Origin: Mycobacterium sp. E2479
Lineage (GTDB): Bacteria; Actinomycetota; Actinomycetes; Mycobacteriales; Mycobacteriaceae
Assembly: GCF_001667925.1 (NCBI RefSeq)
Contig: NZ_LZJR01000010.1
Coordinates: 121,960-185,959, forward strand
DNA length: 64,000 nt
Reading direction: 5' to 3'
Shown one piece after another: positions 18,683 to 28,463 of this stretch. A model generated the notes under the pieces. It did no database searches and was not told the DNA's origin. It saw nothing but the letters and a program-made list of their open reading frames with translations. Each line of letters opens with the position of its first letter. Positions within the stretch are counted from its first letter, which is position 1. The position numbers were made by a program, and so were the translations under genes.

Positions 18683-18719
18683 GCGGACATCACGCGGAGA
18701 TGACGCGGACATGACGCGG
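18683..18719. repeat. 11-bp tandem repeat in the prrA upstream region
   Basis: Three and a third copies of an 11-mer: GCGGACATCAC, GCGGAGATGAC, GCGGACATGAC and a final GCGG. They start immediately after the 61-bp repeat and end 63 nt before prrA. Helically phased direct repeats like these are typical binding sites for OmpR-family regulators, so autoregulation by PrrA is possible. Confidence 0.6.
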
Positions 18720-18782
18720 CCGAGCAGTGCCGAGCGATACAGCGGTGCAGCCTCCCACAGCGATAGTCGACAATCAGGCAAA

Positions 18783-19493
18783 ATGGGCCGCATGGACACT
18801 GGAGCTAGCTCACCGCGGGTCTTGGTCGTCGACGACGATTCAGATGTGCTCGCGTCGCTCGAACGCGGTCTGCGGCTGTCCGGATTCGAGGTGTCGACAG
18901 CGGTCGACGGCGCCGAGGCCTTGCGCAGCGCCACCGAGACGCGCCCGGACGCGATCGTGCTCGACATCAACATGCCGGTGCTGGACGGCGTCAGCGTCGT
19001 CACGGCGCTGCGCGCCATGGACAACGACGTCCCGGTCTGCGTCCTGTCCGCCCGCAGCTCGGTCGACGATCGGGTGGCCGGCCTGGAGGCCGGAGCCGAC
19101 GACTACCTGGTCAAACCCTTCGTGCTGGCCGAGCTGGTCGCGCGGGTCAAGGCGCTGCTGCGCCGCCGCGGCGCCACCGCCACGTCCTCCTCGGAAACCA
19201 TCACGGTCGGGCCGCTGGAAGTCGATATCCCGGGACGGCGGGCCCGGGTCAACGGCGTCGACGTCGACCTGACCAAGCGGGAATTCGACCTGCTGGCGGT
19301 GCTGGCCGAACACAAGACGGCGGTGTTGTCCCGCGCACAGCTGCTCGAGCTGGTGTGGGGTTACGACTTCGCCGCCGACACCAACGTCGTCGACGTGTTC
19401 ATCGGATATCTGCGCCGCAAGCTGGAGGCGAACGGTGGCCCCCGGCTGCTGCACACCGTCCGCGGAGTGGGATTCGTACTGCGCATGCAGTAA
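18783..19493 (+). CDS. prrA: OmpR-family response regulator PrrA
   Basis: 236 residues from ATG 18783, the M. tuberculosis length as I recall it; the frame is open 24 codons upstream and ATG 18792 is an alternative. The receiver domain has the acidic pocket VVDDDSD, the phospho-acceptor Asp in VLDINMP, and Lys in YLVKPF. The C-terminal winged helix carries [15 protein letters not shown] and [13 protein letters not shown]. PrrA with PrrB forms an essential two-component system in M. tuberculosis that responds to nitrogen, macrophage entry and other cues. prrB follows after 15 nt. The upstream region differs from M. tuberculosis because of the DUF559 cassette and an 11-bp tandem array. Confidence 0.96.
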   Translation: MGRMDTGASSPRVLVVDDDSDVLASLERGLRLSGFEVSTAVDGAEALRSATETRPDAIVLDINMPVLDGVSVVTALRAMDNDVPVCVLSARSSVDDRVAGLEAGADDYLVKPFVLAELVARVKALLRRRGATATSSSETITVGPLEVDIPGRRARVNGVDVDLTKREFDLLAVLAEHKTAVLSRAQLLELVWGYDFAADTNVVDVFIGYLRRKLEANGGPRLLHTVRGVGFVLRMQ

Positions 19494-19508
19494 GCAGGTC
19501 TACCGGCA

Positions 19509-20846
19509 ATGAACTTCCTGTCCCGGATTGCGACCCGTACGCCATCGTTACGGGCGAGGGTCGCGGTTGCGACGGCCATCGGCACCGCCATCGTGGTGGT
19601 CATCGCGGGCGCGGTCGTGTGGTTCGGCATCACCAGCGCCTGGAAGGAACGGCTGGATCGCCGCCTCGACGAGGCGGCGGGCTTCGCCATCCCCTTCCTG
19701 CCGCGTGGACTCGGCGACATCCCGCGCACCCCCAACGACCAGGACACCGTCATCACGGTCCGGCGCGAGGGCCAGGTCATGTCCAATTCGGACATCACGC
19801 TGCCGCCGCTGGACGTCGGCTACGCCGACACGTACATCAACGGGGTGCGCTATCGAGTGCGGACCTTGGAGGTGCGCACTCCGCAGCCGGCGACGGTGGC
19901 GGTGGGTGCGACCTATGACGACACGATCGCCCAGACCAACAACCTGCATCGCCGGGTGATCCTGATCTGCGCGCTGTCGATCGGCGCGGCAGGGGTATTC
20001 GCTTGGCTCCTGGCGGCTTTCGCGGTGCGACCATTCAAACGCCTTGCCCAGCAAGCCCGTTCGATCGACGCCGACGAGCGCCCGCAGGTGGCCGTGCGTG
20101 GCGCCAGTGAGGCCGTCGAGATCGCCGAAGCAATGCGGGGCATGTTGCAGCGCATCTGGACCGAACAGGACCGGACCAAGGACGCGCTCGCGTCGGCACG
20201 CGACTTCGCCGCCGTGTCCTCGCATGAACTGCGCACCCCGTTGACCGCGATGCGCACCAACCTCGAAGTGCTGTCCACCCTGGACATGACGGATGAACAG
20301 CGCAAAGAGGTGCTAAGCGACGTCATCCGCACCCAGTCGCGAATCGAGGCAACGCTGACCGCCCTAGAACGGTTGGCCCAGGGCGAATTGTCGACGGCGG
20401 ACGACCACGTGCCTGTCGACATCACCGAGCTGCTCGACCGCGCGGCCCACGACGCCACCCGGATCTATCCAGGGGTCGATGTTTCGCTGGTGCCGTCGCC
20501 CACCTGCATCATCGTCGGGTTACCGGCCGGATTGCGCCTCACCGTCGACAACGCGATCGCCAACGCCGTCAAGCATGGTGGCGCCACCCAGGTCCAGCTG
20601 TCGGCGGTCAGCTCGCGCGCCGGGGTGGAGATCGCCATCGACGACAACGGCAGCGGCGTGCCCGAGGATGAGCGCCAGGTGGTGTTCGATCGGTTCTCCC
20701 GCGGATCGACGGCCTCTCATTCCGGGTCGGGTCTGGGTTTGGCCCTGGTTGCCCAGCAGGCCCAGCTGCACCGCGGGACGGCGGCGCTGGAGAACAGCCC
20801 CCTGGGTGGGGCGCGGCTGGTACTGCGGCTCCCGGGCCCCAGCTAG
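19509..20846 (+). CDS. prrB: Sensor histidine kinase PrrB
   Basis: 445 residues from ATG 19509. There are two membrane helices: about 16-38 (VAVATAIGTAIVVVIAGAVVWFG) and about 152-174 (ILICALSIGAAGVFAWLLAAFAV). They flank a periplasmic sensor of about 110 residues, followed by a HAMP linker, a dimerisation helix with the phospho-acceptor His in AAVSSHELRTPLTA, and the ATPase with NAIANAVKHGG (N box), DDNGSGVPEDE (G1) and SGLGLALV (G2). It phosphorylates PrrA. Transcribed with prrA (15-nt gap). Just after its stop, on the other strand, lies the relic of an arfC-like gene. Confidence 0.96.
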   Translation: MNFLSRIATRTPSLRARVAVATAIGTAIVVVIAGAVVWFGITSAWKERLDRRLDEAAGFAIPFLPRGLGDIPRTPNDQDTVITVRREGQVMSNSDITLPPLDVGYADTYINGVRYRVRTLEVRTPQPATVAVGATYDDTIAQTNNLHRRVILICALSIGAAGVFAWLLAAFAVRPFKRLAQQARSIDADERPQVAVRGASEAVEIAEAMRGMLQRIWTEQDRTKDALASARDFAAVSSHELRTPLTAMRTNLEVLSTLDMTDEQRKEVLSDVIRTQSRIEATLTALERLAQGELSTADDHVPVDITELLDRAAHDATRIYPGVDVSLVPSPTCIIVGLPAGLRLTVDNAIANAVKHGGATQVQLSAVSSRAGVEIAIDDNGSGVPEDERQVVFDRFSRGSTASHSGSGLGLALVAQQAQLHRGTAALENSPLGGARLVLRLPGPS

Positions 20847-20850
20847 CGCT

Positions 20851-20940
20851 CTATCGCCGCCGCAGATTCTCCGAGCTGTCGCCCCAGGGCGTGAAACCGG
20901 CTTGTTCGGCGGACTTCTCGTCGGTGAACCAGGCCTGGGC
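20851..20940 (-). pseudogene. 3' relic of an arfC (Rv0901)-like gene
   Basis: Reading the minus strand from about 20940 down to the TAG at 20851-20853 gives AQAWFTDEKSAEQAGFTPWGDSSENLRRR. The AQxWFxDExSA-FTPW pattern closely resembles, from memory, the C-terminus of Rv0901 (ArfC) in M. tuberculosis, which occupies exactly this place and orientation beside prrB and ends the ompA(arfA)-arfB-arfC operon. Upstream of 20940 the similarity stops and the DUF2630 gene begins at 20979, so the rest of the operon is absent. I read this as a deletion scar about 90 bp long. The homology is recalled, not computed. Confidence 0.65.
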
Positions 20941-20978
20941 GGTGGTGGAGTGTCTTTCGAGTCGGGCACACTGGAGCG

Positions 20979-21242
20979 ATGGCCAACGGCAGTAAACCGA
21001 CCGACAACGACACGCTGGCAGTCATTCGTGACTTGGTCGCCGAGGAGAAAGCGCTGCGGGCCCAGCTGCAGCGCGGGGACATCGACACTTCGGAAGAACA
21101 CGACCGCCTCCGGCAGGTCGAGGTCCAACTGGACCAATGCTGGGACCTGTTGCGGCAGCGCCGGGCGCTACGCGAGACCGGAGGCGACCCGCGAGCGGCA
21201 GAGGTGCGTCCGCCCGACGAGGTCGAGGGCTACCTGAGCTGA
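20979..21242 (+). CDS. DUF2630 small protein (Rv0898c-like)
   Basis: 87 residues from ATG 20979, the usual length. It is an all-helical, charged protein: LAVIRDLVAEEKALRAQLQRGDI followed by EEHDRLRQVEVQLDQCWDLLRQRRALRE. This helical hairpin pattern defines DUF2630, a small actinobacterial family without known function. Its stop at 21240-21242 overlaps the probable CTG start of the downstream FAD oxidoreductase (21239), suggesting the two are made together. Confidence 0.9.
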   Translation: MANGSKPTDNDTLAVIRDLVAEEKALRAQLQRGDIDTSEEHDRLRQVEVQLDQCWDLLRQRRALRETGGDPRAAEVRPPDEVEGYLS

Positions 21243-22813
21243 GCGACCACGCAAGCCGAGTCGACGCCTTAGTCATCGGAGGCGGACACAACGGCCTCGT
21301 GGCGGCCGCCTACCTGGCCCGCGCGGGTCTGCGGGTGCGCCTGCTGGAACGGCTCGACCACACCGGCGGCGCGGCGGTCTCGGCGCACGCCTTCGACGGC
21401 GTCGGCGTTCGGGTATCGCGCTACTCCTACCTGGTCAGTCTGTTACCGGCACGAATCGTCGAAGATCTGGGCGCCGACGTGCGGTTGGCCCGGCGGCCGT
21501 TTTCGTCGTACACACCCGACCCGGCGACCGGCGGCCACAGCGGGCTGTTGATCGGGTCGCCCGGCGACACCTTCGCCGGTATCGGGGCCGCCGGCGACGC
21601 GCAGGGGTTCGCTGACTTCTACCAACGGTGCCGGCTGGTCACCGAGCGGCTGTGGCCGACGTTGCTCGAGCCGCTGCGCACCCGCGGGGACGCCCGCCGG
21701 CAGGTGCTGGAAGGTGGCGGCAGCCGCGCGGCGGCCGCGTGGCACGCGATGATCGAGCACCCGATCGGACACGCCATCGCCGAGGCGGTGCGCAGCGACG
21801 TGGTGCGCGGGGTGATCGCGACCGACGCACTGATCGGCACGTTCGCCCGCCTCGATGACCCTTCGCTGACCCAGAATGTCTGCTTCCTGTATCACGTCCT
21901 CGGCGGCGGCACCGGAGACTGGGACGTCCCGATCGGCGGGATGGGCGCGGTGACCACGGCCCTGGCCGCGGCGGCGGTCCGCCATGGGGCCGAAATCACC
22001 ACCGGTGCAGAGGTTTACGCGGTCGATCCCGACGGGGAGGTGTGCTATCGCAGGGGCGAGGAAGAACACCTGATTCGGGCCCGGTTCGTCCTGGCCGGCG
22101 TCACACCGACGGTCCTTGCCGGCCTCCTCGGTGAACGGCCGGCGGTCCCGGCCCAGGGCGCTCAGGTCAAGGTCAACATGATGCTGCGGAGGCTGCCCGG
22201 GCTGCGCGACCGGAAGGTTAGACCCGAGGATGCATTCGCCGGCACCTTCCACGTCAACGAAACTTGGACTCAGCTGGACGCGGCGTATTCGCACGCGGTA
22301 ACTGGGCAGATCCCGAACCCGCTGCCCTGCGAGGCCTACTGCCACTCGCTGGCCGACCCGAGCATCCTCTCGGCCGACCTGCGCGACTCGGGCGCCCACA
22401 CGATGACGGTGTTCGGCTTGCACACCCCGCACTCACTGTTCGACGGCAGCTACTCCGGCGCCCTGCGCGACCGACTGACCGACGCCGTACTGGCGTCGCT
22501 GAATTCCGTTGTCGGCGAACCGATTCAAGAGGTCTTGATGACCGACGCGCATGGCCGGCCCTGCATCGAGACGACGACGACGCTGGACTTGCACCGCGGG
22601 CTGAACATGACCGCGGGCAACATCTTCCACGGTGGCCTGTCGTGGCCGTTCGCCGAAGACGACGACCCGTTGGACACCCCGGCACGGCGATGGGGGGTGG
22701 CCACCGCGCACGAACGGATCATGTTGTGCGGCTGCGGCGCACGCCGTGGCGGGGCGGTCTCGGGCATCGGCGGACACAACGCCGCGATGGCCGTGCTGGC
22801 CTCGCTCAGATAG
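21239..22813 (+). CDS. FAD-dependent oxidoreductase of the phytoene-desaturase-like family (Rv0897c-like)
   Basis: About 524 residues. It opens with the dinucleotide fold [23 protein letters not shown] and has the family's C-terminal FAD block [15 protein letters not shown], then [31 protein letters not shown]. Homologues include PYROXD2-type and carotenoid-desaturase-type flavoproteins; the substrate is unknown. The start is a problem. The only in-frame ATG is 21137, deep inside the DUF2630 gene, and there is no ATG, GTG or TTG between it and the Rossmann motif. CTG 21239, overlapping the DUF2630 stop and about 10 nt after GAGG, fits best and is used here. Confidence 0.87.
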   Translation: MSDHASRVDALVIGGGHNGLVAAAYLARAGLRVRLLERLDHTGGAAVSAHAFDGVGVRVSRYSYLVSLLPARIVEDLGADVRLARRPFSSYTPDPATGGHSGLLIGSPGDTFAGIGAAGDAQGFADFYQRCRLVTERLWPTLLEPLRTRGDARRQVLEGGGSRAAAAWHAMIEHPIGHAIAEAVRSDVVRGVIATDALIGTFARLDDPSLTQNVCFLYHVLGGGTGDWDVPIGGMGAVTTALAAAAVRHGAEITTGAEVYAVDPDGEVCYRRGEEEHLIRARFVLAGVTPTVLAGLLGERPAVPAQGAQVKVNMMLRRLPGLRDRKVRPEDAFAGTFHVNETWTQLDAAYSHAVTGQIPNPLPCEAYCHSLADPSILSADLRDSGAHTMTVFGLHTPHSLFDGSYSGALRDRLTDAVLASLNSVVGEPIQEVLMTDAHGRPCIETTTTLDLHRGLNMTAGNIFHGGLSWPFAEDDDPLDTPARRWGVATAHERIMLCGCGARRGGAVSGIGGHNAAMAVLASLR

Positions 22814-22850
22814 CGGATGTATTGCCGCGCTTGCGGATCCAGTCCCCGTG

Positions 22851-24146
<1,296 letters not shown>

Positions 24147-24301
24147 GAGAACCCCTTTGCGCTCTGGCTGGTATGGCTGCTGACTTGGTGCTTACTGCAA
24201 AAGGTAGTCGTTATGAGCATGGGGCGCCCGTCCGGGGTCGGGTCTGCTGGTCACGCCAGCGACCGATCCCTCACGCCGGCGCGCGACGTGCATCGTCAGC
24301 G

Positions 24302-24976
24302 CTAGGGCTGAAGCCGTTCGACCCGATCGCCGGTCACCCGGATGCGGTTATGCAACCGGTCCTCCCGACCTTGCCAAAACTCAACCAGTTCCGGAGCGAT
24401 CAGATAGCCACCCCAGCCCGGCGGGACCGGGACCTGCTCGCGGTCGGCGAACCGGGCGGTGACCTCGCTCAGCTGGTCGAGAAGGGCGGCTCGCGACGCG
24501 ATCGGTTGCGATTGGTGCGACGCCCACGCGCCCAGCTGCGACCCGCGCGGCCGCTTGGACCAGTAGTCCTCGGTGACCTGCGCGCTGACCTTGCTCACCG
24601 GCCCGCGGATGTGCACCTGACGACCGAGCTGGTACCAGGGAAACGTCGCCGAGGCGTAGGGCGTCGTCGCGAGGTCGTCGGCCTTGGCCGAGTCATAGTT
24701 GGTGAAAAAAGTGATCCCGGTCTCGTCCACGCTCTTACACAGCACCGATCGGCTCGCCGGTCTGCCGTCGGCAGTGACGGTAGCCAGCACAAACGCGTTG
24801 GGCTCGGCGACGCCCGACCGCTCGGCATCGTCGATCCATCTGCGCAACAACGAAACCCAGCCGCCACTCAGCCAATCCGCGTCGAGATCTGGACTGCCGT
24901 CTTTTTCCACCGACCCGTACTCCACACGCATTCGTTGCAGGTGCTCTTTTCCTTGTTCGGGGTTCGGTCCTGCCAT
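24302..24976 (-). CDS. pdxH: Pyridoxamine 5'-phosphate oxidase PdxH
   Basis: 224 residues from ATG 24976. The FMN-binding split-barrel signature is clear: [31 protein letters not shown] and [22 protein letters not shown]. The C-terminal PNPOx dimerisation block follows, with [25 protein letters not shown] and final RLQP. It oxidises pyridoxine or pyridoxamine phosphate to PLP with O2. In M. tuberculosis pdxH is, as I recall, Rv2607, near the PLP synthase genes; here it lies between the two citrate synthase genes, the arrangement I also recall in M. smegmatis. It is divergent from citA with 72 nt between starts. Confidence 0.95.
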   Translation of the reverse strand: MAGPNPEQGKEHLQRMRVEYGSVEKDGSPDLDADWLSGGWVSLLRRWIDDAERSGVAEPNAFVLATVTADGRPASRSVLCKSVDETGITFFTNYDSAKADDLATTPYASATFPWYQLGRQVHIRGPVSKVSAQVTEDYWSKRPRGSQLGAWASHQSQPIASRAALLDQLSEVTARFADREQVPVPPGWGGYLIAPELVEFWQGREDRLHNRIRVTGDRVERLQP

Positions 24977-25048
24977 CGCGTCAACGCTACCGGCGCTCGC
25001 TACCGGCCGGTAGCGTCGGCCCGATCAGGGGGTGCGAGAATTTTCGGT

Positions 25049-26170
25049 ATGACTGCGGTCCCCGAAGACTTCGTCCCCGGCCTCGAGGGCGTGGTCGCCT
25101 TCACCACCGAAATCGCCGAACCGGATAAAGACGGCGGTGCGCTGCGCTATCGCGGTGTCGACATCGAAGACTTGGTGACCCAGCAAGTCACGTTCGGCGA
25201 CGTGTGGGCACTGCTGGTCGACGGCAAGTTCGGCCGCGGGCTGCCGCCCGCCGAGCCGTTCCCCCTGCCCATCCACACCGGCGACGTCCGCGTCGACGTG
25301 CAGGCGGGCTTGGCGATGCTGGCCCCGATCTGGGGGTACAAGCCGCTGCTGGACACCGAGGAGTCCGTCGCCCGCGACCAGCTGGCCCGCGCGTCGGTGA
25401 TGGCGCTGTCCTACGTGGCACAGTCCGCGCGCGGCATCTACCAGCCTGCCGTCCCGCAGCGAATCATCGACGAATGCGATACGGTCACCGCGCGTTTCAT
25501 GACGCGGTGGCAAGGTGAGCCGGACCCACGGCACGTCGAAGCGATTGACGCCTACTGGGTCTCGGCCGCCGAGCACGGCATGAACGCCTCGACGTTCACC
25601 GCGCGGGTGATCGCCTCGACCGGCGCCGACGTGGCGGCGGCGTTGTCCGGCGCGATCGGGGCGATGAGCGGGCCGCTGCACGGCGGGGCGCCGGCGCGGG
25701 TGCTGCCGATGATCGAAGAGGTCGAGCGCACCGGCGACGCGCGTGGCCTGGTAAAGAAGATTTTGGACAGCGGCGACAAGCTGATGGGGTTCGGGCACCG
25801 GGTTTACCGCGCGGAGGACCCGCGGGCCCGGGTGCTGCGGGCTACCGCCGAACGGCTGGGCGCGCCGCGCCACGAGGTGGCCGTCGCGCTGGAGCAGGCG
25901 GCGCTGGCGGAGCTGCGCGAGCGGCGTCCGGACCGGGCGATCGAGACGAACGTCGAGTTCTGGGCCGCGGTGATGCTGGACTTCGCCCGAGTGCCGGCCA
26001 ACATGATGCCGGCGATGTTCACCTGCGGCCGTACCGCGGGGTGGTGCGCCCACATCCTCGAGCAGAAGCGGCTGGGCAAGCTGGTCCGGCCGTCGGCCAT
26101 CTACGTGGGCCCGGGACCGCGCAGCCCGGAATCCGTCGAAGGCTGGGACCGCAGTCTCACCAACGCATGA
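25049..26170 (+). CDS. citA: Second citrate synthase / 2-methylcitrate synthase-like, CitA
   Basis: 373 residues from ATG 25049, matching Rv0889c. Type I (short) citrate synthase features are visible: the N-terminal VPGLEGVVAFTTEIAEPDKDGGALRYRGVDIEDL, then [53 protein letters not shown] and NVEFWAAVMLDFA. Sequence alone does not decide between citrate and 2-methylcitrate synthase. It is divergent from pdxH and faces gltA2 across it, so both citrate synthases lie within 3.4 kb. A short GC hairpin follows at 26254. Confidence 0.93.
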   Translation: MTAVPEDFVPGLEGVVAFTTEIAEPDKDGGALRYRGVDIEDLVTQQVTFGDVWALLVDGKFGRGLPPAEPFPLPIHTGDVRVDVQAGLAMLAPIWGYKPLLDTEESVARDQLARASVMALSYVAQSARGIYQPAVPQRIIDECDTVTARFMTRWQGEPDPRHVEAIDAYWVSAAEHGMNASTFTARVIASTGADVAAALSGAIGAMSGPLHGGAPARVLPMIEEVERTGDARGLVKKILDSGDKLMGFGHRVYRAEDPRARVLRATAERLGAPRHEVAVALEQAALAELRERRPDRAIETNVEFWAAVMLDFARVPANMMPAMFTCGRTAGWCAHILEQKRLGKLVRPSAIYVGPGPRSPESVEGWDRSLTNA

Positions 26171-26253
26171 GCCGCCTGGTTTGTCGGTACCCGACGATCT
26201 AATGGTTGCCGTCGCGATGAGTTTTCGTCGCCGACGCAGTCATAAATCGTGAA

Positions 26254-26272
26254 CCTGCCCGCCCCGGGCAGG
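26254..26272. terminator. Short GC-rich hairpin between citA and the VOC gene
   Basis: CCTGCCCG (26254-26261) and CGGGCAGG (26265-26272) pair perfectly around a 3-nt CCC loop. It lies 84 nt after the citA stop and 27 nt before the VOC start. It is probably a citA terminator, or an attenuator in the VOC leader. Confidence 0.55.
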
Positions 26273-26298
26273 AGAGGGAACCGATAAGGAGAATCAGC

Positions 26299-26757
26299 AT
26301 GGCGATCAACATCGAGCCGGCCCTGTCCCCGCACCTGGTGGTCGACGATGCAGCCGCGGCAATCGACTTCTACGTCAAGGCTTTTGGGGCACAGGAAATA
26401 GGGCGCGTGCCGCGCCCCGATGGCAAACTGGTGCACGCCGCGGTCCGCATCAACGGCTTCACGGTGATGCTCAACGACGACTTCCCCGAAGTGTGTGGGG
26501 GCAAATCGATGACACCGACGTCGCTCGGCGGCACGCCCGTCACGATCCACCTGACGGTCCCCGATGTCGACGCCAGCTTCCAGCGTGCACTGGATGCGGG
26601 TGCCACAGTGGTCACCCCGCTGGACGACCAGTTCTGGGGTGACCGCTACGGCATGGTGGCCGACCCGTTCGGCCATCACTGGTCACTGGGACAGCCGGTC
26701 CGCGAGGTCAGCATGGACGAGATCGCGGCGGCGATGGCCGGGCAGGGAGCCGGCTGA
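26299..26757 (+). CDS. VOC / PhnB-like glyoxalase-fold protein (Rv0887c-like)
   Basis: 152 residues from ATG 26299, with AAGGAG 8 nt upstream. One VOC domain pair is present: SPHLVVDDAAAAIDFYVKAFGAQEIGR opens the first beta-alpha-beta, and VTIHLTVPDVDASFQRALDAGATVVTPLDDQFWGDRYGMVADPFGHHWSLG closes the second. The latter is the PhnB/YdcG-like signature common in bleomycin-resistance-like and glyoxalase-like proteins. Enzymatic activity is not predictable. Its stop abuts the fprB stop directly, with no bases between, so the two transcripts must overlap. Confidence 0.88.
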   Translation: MAINIEPALSPHLVVDDAAAAIDFYVKAFGAQEIGRVPRPDGKLVHAAVRINGFTVMLNDDFPEVCGGKSMTPTSLGGTPVTIHLTVPDVDASFQRALDAGATVVTPLDDQFWGDRYGMVADPFGHHWSLGQPVREVSMDEIAAAMAGQGAG

Positions 26758-28446
26758 CTAACCGAGCAGCCGATCCAGCAGCCGGCGTCGCGGTGGCGGC
26801 GCCGGCGCTGCGGCGGCTACTGCGGCGAGCATGGCGGACACGTCGGTGAACTTGCTGCGGGGCCGGCCCTCATCGCTGCCCCGCGCGATCTCGGCGGCGT
26901 CGATGGCGCGCCATCCCGCCGCGTCGATGGCCTCGGGCTGACGAGCGTGCACCAGGCTGGCCAGCGCCTCGGGCTTGCCGACCGGATCGGTCAGATTGCC
27001 GGCGTTGAAATCGGCGACCAGGGACTGCACGGTCTGCAACGAGCAGGACTTGTTCGTGCCGATGAACCCACTGGGTCCCCGCTTGATCCAGCCCGCGACG
27101 TATGCGCCGGGCACCGGAACGCCGGAGGCGGGTTCGACGACGCGACCCCCGTCGTTCGGCACGACGGCCGATGATTCGTCATAAGGAAGATCGCGAATCG
27201 GCTTGCCGCGATAGCCAATCGATGTCAGCACCAGACCCGTTTCCAAAATGCGCGTCTCGTCGGTTCCGGTGACCGAGAACTCCATGCCGGTGGCGCGTTG
27301 CTCGCCCAGCACGCGGTTCGGGGTGAGCCGATAAGCCAGCCTGATCCTCGGACGCGACGACGGCGCCAAATCATCGCCGCACGTGCTCAGGATTTCCAGC
27401 TTGCGTTTCGTCAACGCATCCGACGCGGTCGCGAGATCGGCCACCACCAGCCGATGATCGGCCGCGCTGAGCACCACCTCGGAGCTGCCGGTGAGTCCGA
27501 TCAACTCGGGCAACGTGAACGCCGAGTCCGCGGGGCCGCGCCGGGCGGCGATCACCACCTCGCGCACCGCCGAGCCCCGGAAGGCCGCCAGCGCGTGGTC
27601 GGCGATGTCGGTGCGGGCCAGGTCGTCGGGATCCGCGGTCAACACCCGGGCAACATCGAGCGCGACGTTGCCGTTGCCGACGATCACCACCCGCTCGTGG
27701 CTGAGATCGACTGGCAGGTCTGCGAACTCGGGATGCCCGTTGATCCACGCCACCAGTTCGGTTGCGGTGCCGGTCCCCGGCAGGCCCATGCCCTCAATGT
27801 CCAGCCGGCGGTCATCGGGCGCACCGACGGCGTACAGCACGGCGTGGTGGTGAGCCAGCAGGTCCGCATGACTCAGCTGCTTGCCGACCTCGACGTTGAG
27901 ATAGAACCGAAACCGGCGGTCACCGGCGACCTTGTCGAAAAGCCGGGTGACCCTCTTGGTGTTCTGGTGATCGGGCGCCACCCCGGCCCGCACTAAACCG
28001 TAAGGCGTGGGTAGCTTTTCGAAGACGTTGACGCGGACGCGCTGCTGGGTCAGCAGTTCGTCGGCGGCATACATCGCCGCCGGCCCCGATCCGACGATGG
28101 CCACGGTCAGCGGCCTTCGGCGGGCGTGTACCTCGGCGGCCGGGATCACCGGGGCCAGCTTCGAGGTCGGCGGCAGCTTCTCCTCCATCGGCCGGTCCGG
28201 ATAAAAGGACGCGTTGATCTCGATGAAAGGCAGCTGTTTGGAGTCCAGCCGGGTGTCGGGTGCGATCGCGCCCACTGGGCACGCGCTCACGCAGGCACCG
28301 CAGTCAACGCACGCCACCGGATCGATGTAGAGCATCTCCGAGGTGGCGAAGCCGGGCTCGTCCGGTGTCGGGTGAATGCAATTCACCGGGCAGGCGAAAA
28401 CACAGGACCCGTCGTTACAGCACGACTGGGTAATAACGTGCGGCAT
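26758..28446 (-). CDS. fprB: Ferredoxin / ferredoxin-NADP reductase fusion FprB
   Basis: 562 residues from ATG 28446. Residues 1-70 are a bacterial ferredoxin with seven cysteines, CCNDGSCVFACPVNC and CVDCGACVSACPVG, typical of a 3Fe-4S plus 4Fe-4S or 7Fe protein. From about residue 105 an adrenodoxin-reductase-like FAD/NADPH domain follows (VAIVGSGPAAMYAADELL; VIVGNGNVALDVARVL; GWIKRGPSGFIGTNK). It moves electrons from NADPH to its own Fe-S domain and on to acceptors. It lies 17 nt downstream of the AurF-type diiron gene on the same strand, so it is the obvious electron donor for that enzyme. Strand and order match Rv0886. Confidence 0.95.
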   Translation of the reverse strand: MPHVITQSCCNDGSCVFACPVNCIHPTPDEPGFATSEMLYIDPVACVDCGACVSACPVGAIAPDTRLDSKQLPFIEINASFYPDRPMEEKLPPTSKLAPVIPAAEVHARRRPLTVAIVGSGPAAMYAADELLTQQRVRVNVFEKLPTPYGLVRAGVAPDHQNTKRVTRLFDKVAGDRRFRFYLNVEVGKQLSHADLLAHHHAVLYAVGAPDDRRLDIEGMGLPGTGTATELVAWINGHPEFADLPVDLSHERVVIVGNGNVALDVARVLTADPDDLARTDIADHALAAFRGSAVREVVIAARRGPADSAFTLPELIGLTGSSEVVLSAADHRLVVADLATASDALTKRKLEILSTCGDDLAPSSRPRIRLAYRLTPNRVLGEQRATGMEFSVTGTDETRILETGLVLTSIGYRGKPIRDLPYDESSAVVPNDGGRVVEPASGVPVPGAYVAGWIKRGPSGFIGTNKSCSLQTVQSLVADFNAGNLTDPVGKPEALASLVHARQPEAIDAAGWRAIDAAEIARGSDEGRPRSKFTDVSAMLAAVAAAAPAPPPRRRLLDRLLG

Positions 28447-28463
28447 AGAGGATCTCGCAGTTA

